DNA from: a virus
Strand: one strand, 5' to 3'
Length of the DNA stretch: 20,884 nucleotides
Virus record (IMG/VR): IMGVR_UViG_3300034152_000765
Coordinates: 1 to 20,884 of that record
Shown: positions 7,056 to 13,800 of the stretch, piece by piece
How positions within the stretch are numbered: the first letter of the stretch is position 1
How the letters are laid out: every line of letters starts with the position of its first letter
Notes under the pieces: generated by a model
Told to the model about the DNA's origin: nothing
Databases searched by the model: none
What the model saw: the letters and a program-made list of their open reading frames with translations, nothing else
Made by a program: the position numbers and the translations under genes

Positions 7056-7239
7056 AGCAGCAATAAAGAATATAATCCGCGGGCGCTCTTGTGACTCGTG
7101 TCAACATCATTTTGTAACATCTGATAGAAGAAAGAAAGAAATATGTTTTCTCCACGTTGAAGTTGGTCAATTTAGGCCAGCAACGTTGCCAATACCAGAA
7201 GAAAGAACGTGTGAGAATTGGGAGATATCTGATGATTAA
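7045..7239 (+). CDS. small Cys-rich protein
   Basis: A 64-aa protein with CDSCQHHF at about 16-23, CFLH near 35 and a terminal CENWE, a Cys/His spacing seen in small metal-binding phage proteins. GTG 7045 is chosen because GAGGAG at 7032-7037 precedes it by 7 nt; the longer in-frame ATG at 7027 would start upstream of that site. It overlaps the previous gene by 11 nt and the next by 8 nt. No function assigned. Confidence 0.75.
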   Translation: MSSRAAIKNIIRGRSCDSCQHHFVTSDRRKKEICFLHVEVGQFRPATLPIPEERTCENWEISDD

Positions 7240-7609
7240 AGAATTAATAGATTGGTGGAATAACGCTCCGCCAAAACCTATGCCTAACTGCCAAATATGC
7301 AAATGGGTTGAGGTCGGCCTTGCTGGTAAATTCTGTGGTGCACAAGGCGGACATTCATGTATATCCGTATACAACACGCGAATGTGCAAAAAGCTGTTCG
7401 AAGAAGAAGACAACACTGTCTACCAGCGAGTAAAGAAGGCAATAACTATCGCTTTTCAATATGGGTCAATAGATGGAGCTCATCACAAGATGTGGGTGAT
7501 TGACCAGATTGTTAGAACTCTTCTTGCAGAAGAATACGATACAGTCGTAGAAGAATACAAAAACTGTGAAGACGGTCCATATGAATGGGAAGAAGGGATA
7601 GCACCGTGA
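7232..7609 (+). CDS. conserved phage protein with HHKMWVIDQ block
   Basis: A 125-aa protein with two parts. The N-terminal 55 residues carry Cys pairs (NCQICKW, FCGAQGG, SCISVYN, MCKKLF), probably metal-binding. The C-terminal half has the string SIDGAHHKMWVIDQIVRTL and ends with YEWEEGIAP; my recollection is that this block recurs in many unrelated phages as a conserved protein without assigned function. ATG 7232 follows GGGAG at 7220-7224. The Cys-rich N-terminus joined to this block may be a fusion. It shares GTGA with the PspC-like gene. Confidence 0.82.
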   Translation: MIKELIDWWNNAPPKPMPNCQICKWVEVGLAGKFCGAQGGHSCISVYNTRMCKKLFEEEDNTVYQRVKKAITIAFQYGSIDGAHHKMWVIDQIVRTLLAEEYDTVVEEYKNCEDGPYEWEEGIAP

Positions 7610-7788
7610 AGAGATTGTATAGATATCCTGATGATGGTGGGATGATTGGCGGAGTCTGCGAAGGACTTGGCCGATATTTCGAAATAGACCTATCTTTTAT
7701 CAGAATAGTTTGGGGTTTATTAATGTTCGGTGGAGTTGGTATTGCGCTGTATATCATTTGTTGGATTGCAATACCCGCTAAAGTATGA
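7606..7788 (+). CDS. PspC-domain membrane protein
   Basis: A 60-aa PspC-type protein: RLYRYPDDGGMIGGVCEGLGRYF followed by DLSFIRIVWGLLMFGGVGIALYIICWIAIP (positions 3-25 and 28-57, given in part) matches the PspC domain, a short amphipathic N-terminus plus one hydrophobic hairpin or segment. In bacteria PspC takes part in the envelope stress response and toxin resistance at the inner membrane. A phage copy might protect the membrane or dampen host stress signalling; this is inference. The start is GTG 7606, overlapping the preceding TGA. Confidence 0.85.
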   Translation: MKRLYRYPDDGGMIGGVCEGLGRYFEIDLSFIRIVWGLLMFGGVGIALYIICWIAIPAKV

Positions 7789-8081
7789 ATCACGAAGAAA
7801 CATACAGAAAAGCTAGAAAAGCGTACGGTTTAGAATTCGAGTTAGATCTACTACAAGAGGAATGTGCTGAAGTCATTCTAGCATGTTCTAAAATGAAGCG
7901 ATTTCCAGGTGAAGAGAGCTTGACGAAATTCTTCGAAGAGATTGCCGACGTCGAGAATCTTTTCGAGCAGATGAAACAATGGTTCCCATCGATGCGTGAA
8001 TATGTCGAAGAAAAAAGAAACGAGAAGATGATAAGATTAGCTAAAAGGATCGAGGAGCATTATGAGCACGAAGATCTATGA
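7785..8081 (+). CDS. MazG-like nucleotide pyrophosphohydrolase
   Basis: A 98-aa all-alpha protein with the MazG-superfamily metal-binding pattern: EEcaE at residues 25-29 and EIAD at 52-55, separated by the usual loop and helix. Family members hydrolyse NTPs or (d)NTPs to NMP and pyrophosphate; phage versions have been proposed to adjust nucleotide or ppGpp pools. The length matches a single minimal MazG unit. The ATG overlaps the PspC stop (ATGA), and the gene is overlapped by the next gene by 20 nt. Substrate unknown. Confidence 0.8.
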   Translation: MNHEETYRKARKAYGLEFELDLLQEECAEVILACSKMKRFPGEESLTKFFEEIADVENLFEQMKQWFPSMREYVEEKRNEKMIRLAKRIEEHYEHEDL

Positions 8082-8679
8082 CATGTATAAATATCACAGG
8101 AATATTTCTGAACTGATGGTATGGCTCAAGAAGTTCCGGAGAGCATATGAACGAACGGCAACTCGAGAAATAAGTTTCATGTTAGGTAGTGGAGCCTGGC
8201 GACCAGAAAGCGATCGTGGACCCCTTTATGGAGAATCTGGTCATCTGAACTATTTTGTTTTGATGGACATGCTAAAAGCAGAAATCAAGAGAGGCATGAA
8301 CGAGCCTTTCAATATAAACTTTTCAGCTGTCGTGTATCCGCATAAAAGAACTTTGTTTGTACAGTTCTTCGGCCTGGACTTTGGACTTAGATATTATTCT
8401 AAGTGGCTTCGACAGCACATAGATAATAATGATAAGTTCGAAGACTACTCATATTGGGACAACACCGATCCGCCCGATGGAATTAGTTATTCTACATGGC
8501 GGAAACGAGGTAAACTATTCGATAGAATCTTCAGCAAGTTTCATTTCTTCAACTCAAATGGTTTAGTATATGAGATGTCGAATGACGAGTCGTTGTTGAA
8601 CATAAGTCGTCATGTGGCGATTTGGAGGGATAGAAATAATGAGGTTAATAGAAAAAATAAAGAAGTTCAGATTAACTAA
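8062..8679 (+). CDS. hypothetical protein
   Basis: A 205-aa soluble protein, start MSTKIYDMYKYHRN, supported by GAGGAG at 8052-8057. It is rich in aromatic residues and Arg/Lys (LFVQFFGLDFGLRYYSKW in the middle; HFFNSNGLVYEMS later), with a highly charged C-terminus. No recognised motif. Position between the MazG-like gene and a small membrane protein gene gives no clear hint. Confidence 0.8.
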   Translation: MSTKIYDMYKYHRNISELMVWLKKFRRAYERTATREISFMLGSGAWRPESDRGPLYGESGHLNYFVLMDMLKAEIKRGMNEPFNINFSAVVYPHKRTLFVQFFGLDFGLRYYSKWLRQHIDNNDKFEDYSYWDNTDPPDGISYSTWRKRGKLFDRIFSKFHFFNSNGLVYEMSNDESLLNISRHVAIWRDRNNEVNRKNKEVQIN

Positions 8680-8851
8680 GCGAAATTTTGCTTTTGTCAT
8701 TGCAGCCGTAGTAGTTGTAATACTATTTGTTGTTGCTGCTATCACGGACGGTATTCTTTATGCGATCGCCATTCTTGTTGGATTAGCACTGATTATAGCA
8801 ATTCTAGCAAAGCTATTACCGTGGATAGAATCTAAACTTCCTGAGGAGTAA
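8639..8851 (+). CDS. small membrane protein, two TM segments
   Basis: A 70-aa protein with a basic N-terminus (MRLIEKIKKFRLTKRN), two hydrophobic segments at about 17-35 and 38-58, and an acidic C-terminal tail. ATG 8639 is chosen because GGAGGG at 8624-8629 precedes it; it overlaps the end of the upstream gene by 41 nt. Holin-like size and topology, but no lysin is visible nearby, so no function is assigned. Confidence 0.75.
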   Translation: MRLIEKIKKFRLTKRNFAFVIAAVVVVILFVVAAITDGILYAIAILVGLALIIAILAKLLPWIESKLPEE

Positions 8852-8853
8852 AT

Positions 8854-9891
8854 ATGGAACGCAAATTGGCCAGCATACAAAAAATAGTCGATATACAACC
8901 TATCGAAGGCGCCGACATGATAGAAGTGGCAACTGTTCTTGGTTGGCATTGCGTTGTGAAGAAAGGCGAGTTTCAACCTGATGATCTTTGTGTCTATTTT
9001 GAGGTTGATTCCCTGCTCCCTGTCAAAGAGCAATATGAATTTCTAAGGAAATCTTGCTTCAATAGCAGGCTCAATGGGTTCAGGATAAAAACCATCAAGC
9101 TTCGAGGGCAAGTTTCTCAGGGCCTCGCAATTCCAGTTGAAGATGTGTTCGGTAAAATCGACATGCTAGACCTCAAAGAAGGTCTTGATGTAACTGAAAT
9201 TCTTGGTGTCCGAAAGTACGAAGTTGAAATACCTGTATCTCTCAGCGGAGCAGCTAAGGGCAATTTCCCCTCTTTCGTTCCTAAAACTGACGAGATTAGG
9301 ATTCAGTCTGTGCCAGCAGTGCTTACTCGCTATAATGGCGTGCCATTTGTTGTAACGGAAAAACTAGATGGGACTTCTTCGACCTACTATGTGAAAGATG
9401 GTGAGTTTGGTTTCTGTAGCAGGAACTGGGACTTCAAAGAAGATACTGAAAACACATACGCGAAAATAGCAAAGAAATACGACATAAAAGAAAAGTTGAG
9501 TAAGTTCGGCAAAAACATTGCAATACAAGGTGAAATCGTAGGACCTGCTATACAGAAAAACAGATATAAGCTCGCTGACCACATGCTCTTTGTATATCAT
9601 GTCTTTGACATAGACAACTACAGATACTTCAGCCACAACGATCTTGAAGACTTCAGCACAGAATTTGGTTTCAACATTGTGCCAACTGTTGCAAGAGGAA
9701 TATTTCTTGAAGAGTGCATGAGAAGTGTTGATGAAGCAGTTGAATTTTCTGTTGGTCAATCTCTTATATATAAAGACATGCAAAGAGAGGGCATTGTAGT
9801 AAAATCTGCATTAGAGAAGAGAGACCCAGACATTGGAAGATTGTCTTTCAAAGTCATAAATCCAAAATATTTGCTCAAATACGAGGACTAA
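8854..9891 (+). CDS. RNA ligase, DRB0094/Rnl5 type
   Basis: A 345-aa ATP-dependent RNA ligase of the Deinococcus DRB0094 (Rnl5) type. The N-terminal ~150 residues form the OB-like domain characteristic of this family (IEGADMIEVATVLGW, then PDDLCVYFEVDSLLP), and the nucleotidyltransferase domain follows. Motif I is E169-K170-L-D-G-T-S (adenylated lysine 170), motif IV REGIVVKS at 311-318, motif V SFKVINPKYLLK at 331-342. Characterised Rnl5 enzymes seal nicks in duplexes with an RNA 3'-OH end. In this phage, with its tRNAs, tmRNA and RNase P RNA, repair of cleaved tRNA is an attractive but unproven role. Ribosome binding site GAGGAG lies 6 nt before the ATG. Confidence 0.92.
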   Translation: MERKLASIQKIVDIQPIEGADMIEVATVLGWHCVVKKGEFQPDDLCVYFEVDSLLPVKEQYEFLRKSCFNSRLNGFRIKTIKLRGQVSQGLAIPVEDVFGKIDMLDLKEGLDVTEILGVRKYEVEIPVSLSGAAKGNFPSFVPKTDEIRIQSVPAVLTRYNGVPFVVTEKLDGTSSTYYVKDGEFGFCSRNWDFKEDTENTYAKIAKKYDIKEKLSKFGKNIAIQGEIVGPAIQKNRYKLADHMLFVYHVFDIDNYRYFSHNDLEDFSTEFGFNIVPTVARGIFLEECMRSVDEAVEFSVGQSLIYKDMQREGIVVKSALEKRDPDIGRLSFKVINPKYLLKYED

Positions 9892-9892
9892 A

Positions 9893-10078
9893 ATGTTTAG
9901 TATCACTTTTATTCTTTCACTAGTAGTGCTTTTTGAAAGTATCGCGATTGTGATTATGGTGTTGCGAATGCATAGGCATAAGAAGCATTACAAAGAAGTA
10001 TTAAATAAAATATACAGAGCATACAACACGTCGTATAGACAAATGAAAGGAATGCAATCTCTTTTTGACGAAAGATAA
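9893..10078 (+). CDS. small single-TM protein
   Basis: A 61-aa protein with one N-terminal membrane helix (about 4-23, FILSLVVLFESIAIVIMVL) and a basic, helical cytoplasmic tail (RMHRHKKHYKEVLNKIYR). It starts two bases after the RNA ligase stop, with GAGGA just inside that gene. Function unknown. Confidence 0.72.
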   Translation: MFSITFILSLVVLFESIAIVIMVLRMHRHKKHYKEVLNKIYRAYNTSYRQMKGMQSLFDER

Positions 10079-10084
10079 AAGTAT

Positions 10085-10429
10085 ATGACTAGAGATAGAC
10101 TTGCCTCTAACTTAAAAGCAGATTTACAGAACAGAAGCTATAGGCTTACAGGCGACCCGAAAATCATACTTGAACAGACTATATCTGGTCATTTGAATGG
10201 GAGAACTCTATTCTTGAACTTCATCAATAATGTGTCGCGAAAATTGATGAAATATGAAGCTCGATTAGATGGCATATATGTATTAGAAGAAGACAAAAAA
10301 AGAAGGAGGAAAGTGTCGTATAAAAACGGAGAGGAAATATTTGACGGTTTGATACGGTCAGACGGTAAGGTGTTTATTGTCGAAGTAATGATAAGAAACA
10401 AAAGATTTCAAATACCTGTAAAACTATAA
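10085..10429 (+). CDS. hypothetical protein
   Basis: A 114-aa, strongly basic protein (NVSRKLMKYEARLDGIY, EEDKKRRRKVSYKNGEE). No recognised domain. It ends directly before the tmRNA (stop TAA at 10427-10429, tmRNA at 10431), so the tmRNA may be released from a transcript reading through this gene. The Shine-Dalgarno is weak. Confidence 0.7.
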   Translation: MTRDRLASNLKADLQNRSYRLTGDPKIILEQTISGHLNGRTLFLNFINNVSRKLMKYEARLDGIYVLEEDKKRRRKVSYKNGEEIFDGLIRSDGKVFIVEVMIRNKRFQIPVKL

Positions 10430-10430
10430 T

Positions 10431-10680
10431 GGGGATGCACTGGTTTCGACCGGAATACAGAGAAGACTGATTGAAGTTTCATTTGCTATAAACGGCGAAT
10501 ATCAACTAGCTGCATAAGCAGCACTCGGCTATTACAAAATCAGTTTCCTAATACCTGAGTAATAGCTAACAAAGATTAGGAACAAAGTAAAAAAGTTAAG
10601 AGCTTGAACTGCTCTATAAAATGGTTCGTGCAAATCAGTTGGAAAGTTCCGGGACGCGAGTTCAATTCTCGCCATCTCCA
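10431..10680 (+). ncRNA. ssrA: tmRNA (transfer-messenger RNA), tag AINGEYQLAA
   Basis: Ribosome-rescue RNA of one-piece type. The acceptor stem pairs GGGGATG (10431-10437) with CATCTCC (10673-10679), with A10680 as discriminator and no encoded CCA. TGGTTTCGAC follows the 5' strand, as in tmRNAs. The T arm is GCGAG-TTCAATT-CTCGC (10656-10672). ACTGATT (10466-10472) pairs with AATCAGT (10633-10639) as the long P2 helix. The tag frame GCT...GCA TAA (10485-10517) encodes AINGEYQLAA, ending in the LAA degron. An H-type pseudoknot forms from GCTATTAC (10528-10535)/GTAATAGC (10559-10566) and TTCCTAAT (10545-10552)/ATTAGGAA (10575-10582). At 250 nt it is much shorter than the 363-nt E. coli RNA, so some pseudoknots must be missing. 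Confidence 0.96.
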
Positions 10681-10754
10681 GTATCTTATCCTTTTCTATC
10701 TTGAAAAAGACTTCTTCTTGAGAAAAGCTAATATAAAATAAACAAAGAGGAAAT

Positions 10755-10814
10755 ATGACTAGTTCAAACCGACACGTTGCGACATACCCTTCAACAAATA
10801 AACTGGTAATATAA
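10755..10814 (+). CDS. possible 19-aa leader ORF upstream of RNR
   Basis: A short frame, MTSSNRHVATYPSTNKLVI, has a good AGAGG site 5-6 nt before its ATG and stops 66 nt before the RNR start. It lies in the only sizable non-coding leader between the tmRNA and the RNR gene (10681-10880). Upstream of it CTTTTCT (10691-10697) and AGAAAAG (10721-10727) could form a loose hairpin with no T-tract. It could be a leader peptide controlling RNR or simply chance. Confidence 0.35.
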   Translation: MTSSNRHVATYPSTNKLVI

Positions 10815-10880
10815 AATCATTACTCGTGCAAATATTACAGAGAAAGTCCGCGTGCTGTTTAATAAAGGAGGAGTTTATAA

Positions 10881-13800
10881 GTGAGCTTAGAATGGTTACA
10901 GCCGATATCGAAAGAACAGTTTGAAATAAAATATCAGTTTCATAGGTCGAGCCCAGAAGAGGTTATACGAGATGTAGCTACAGTTATATCAGAGGTTGAA
11001 AAACCAGAAAAAAGAGAAGCTATAAAAGAAAAGTTTTATGAAATGATGGTAAATAGGAGGTTCATACCTGGCGGTAGAATTTTAGCTAACGCTTGGCCCG
11101 GAACCCCAGTCAAGAACTACATCAACTGCTTTACGGTTGGAACCGAAGACGACATGACTTCGATTTATAACACCTTGGCAGAGGACGCCAAAATATCTAA
11201 GGTGGGCGGGGGAGTCGGCTTGGACATCTCACCATTGAGACCCAAGGGCTCCCCTCTTTCTGTGGGTGGTGAAGCTTCAGGACCCTTATCTTTCCTGAAG
11301 ATATTCGATGCATCAGCTAAGATTATAATGACAGGTGGCTCAAGACGTTGTTTGCCAAAAGGTGCCTGGATAAACACTCGATACGGAATGAAAAAGATTG
11401 AAGAAATAGAAATTGGCGAAGAAGTTTTGACATCAGATGGATATGCGAAAACATCTGGTAAATTCGAGCAAGGAGAACAAGAGACTATAAAAATAATCAC
11501 TCAAGATGGCGAATTTGAGTGCACGCCAAACCATAAAATGCCAGTCTTTGACAGCTGCTTTACTTATACCTGGAAAGAAGCTAAAGATCTAAAAAAAGGT
11601 GATAAGTTAGTCTGGGTGGCTCAAACTATTGAAGGGAAAGACACTAGGCTACCCCCATTTGAATATATCAAGCCGCTGAGCTCAACAACTTGTAAAGACA
11701 TAACAATACCTCAATTAGATGCCGACATTGCGTGGTTGTTTGGTCTCATTCATGGAGATGGTTGCGTGCGACTCATAGGAGCCGGCAAAGGCAAGCTAAC
11801 TATTGACTGTGACCCTAAGTATCCAGAAATTGTAGAAAGAGCTAAAAACATTATTTCAAAATTTGGAATAGATGCGACTGTAAGAAAGCGTTTTGGCAAA
11901 AAAAGCATAACCGGCTCTATTGTAATCAAAGTACACTCTAAACAACTAGCTTTATTTTTATCTCAATTCAAAATTCCAAATAGCGATATATCTATCCCCT
12001 CTTTCATAATGGAGGGGCGACAGGAAATAAGAGCAGCTTATTTAGCTGGACTTTTTGACAGCGATGGGTCTGCCAGAAATAGATCTATAAAAGCTGTTTG
12101 CACAATTTATCCCAACTTTAAAAACGATATAGTAGCTCTATACAGTTCTTTATCAATACCAGTAAGAGTTATCGCAAAAAGAAGTAGAAAAAATAATTGG
12201 AGAGATAAATACTTAGTAAAAATTGTTGGTTCAACGTCAAGAGAATGTTTTGATAGATTTATAGCTCCACATTCGCAGAAGTTTATTTATAGAATTAGAG
12301 ACACGAAAAGCGCCTTTTATGGAAAAAGCAAACACGACCACAACTTCCCAATGATGTTTTTCAAAAATATAGAATTAAGAAAAAAAGACAGATTAGCAAA
12401 TGTGTGCACCAAAAATAAAAATATAACCTTTTCTACTCTATCAAGAGTACTGGATAAAAAACTAAACTTAATCCCAATTGATTTTATCAAAATAGTTCCA
12501 GGTAGAAAAATAGAAACATTTGATTTAGAGGTTGAAAATAAACACGAGTTCGTATCTTCTGGCTATTTAACTCACAATTCTGCTCATATTGCTTTGCTTG
12601 ACGTGTCGCATCCCGATATAGAAGAGTTCATAACGTGTAAACAAGGTGACAAGAACAGAGAACTTACACAGTTTAATATTTCCGTCAAGGTCACAGACAA
12701 GTTTATGAAGGCTGTTGATGAAGACAAAGATTGGAATTTAACCTGGGGAGGTGATGTTTATAAAACGGTAAGGGCTCGTCACTTGTGGGATATGATAGCT
12801 AAAAATGCATACAAGAACAACGAACCAGGTATATTCAATGTAGATACAATCAACCGATACAATAACGGTTGGTGGATGTATGAAATACACCAATGCAACC
12901 CGTGCATAACTGGAGATACATTAATTGCTGTAGCTGATGGTAGAAACGCAGTCCCTATAAAACAGCTTGCTGAAGAGTCAAATGACATTCCAGTTTACGC
13001 AAAGGATGGCGACGGAAAAACTGTTATTAGAATGATGAGGAATCCAAGAATAACAGGACACAATAAGAAAATCCTTAAAGTATACTTAGATGATGGCACT
13101 ACAGTTAGATGTACCGAGAATCACAAATTCATGCTTAATGATGGATTTTACAAGGAAGCAAAAGATTTAAATGTTGGCGACTCTCTAAAAAGATTTGATT
13201 CATATATTTCAAACAAGAAATACAGACAGATCAAGTCTGGCACCGGAAGAGACAGACAACAATACAGAATGATTGCTGAGCATTTTGGTTTAATAGGCAA
13301 TCCTAAAACTGAGGCAATACATCATTATGATTTCGATCTGCTAAATGATCTACCAGAAAACTTAGTTGCCATGGATCGCAATGAGCACCACGAACTTCAT
13401 TCAGAAAGAATGAAAGGTGACAACAATCCGATGCGTAAATACTCAGAAAGAAACTGGATGAACAATCCAGATGCTCAGCAAGCAACACGAAAGAAACATC
13501 ACATTGGAGCAAATAGAAGCGATGAAACTAAAGCTAGAATGAAAGAGGTAATGGCTGGGAATAACCATCAAGTCAGCTCAATTGAGCTAGACGGGCATGA
13601 AGATGTTTATAATGGAACAGTAGATGATTATCATAACTACGCAATTGTAACTTCGTCTAATGATGAAAAGTTCATTACCACTTCGGGAGTATTTATTAAA
13701 AATTGTGGAGAACAAATGTTGGAAAAATACGGCGTTTGTTGTTTAGGGGCTATGAATCTTACTGCTTACGTAGTAAATCCATTTTCTTCTGAAGCATATT

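Noticed and set aside
10691-10727. Terminator after the tmRNA
   Set aside because: CTTTTCT/AGAAAAG can pair only across a 23-nt loop and is not followed by a T-tract.
10681-10880. Cobalamin riboswitch in the RNR leader
   Set aside because: Expected for a B12 enzyme, but no conserved B12-box or core helix sequence was recognised.
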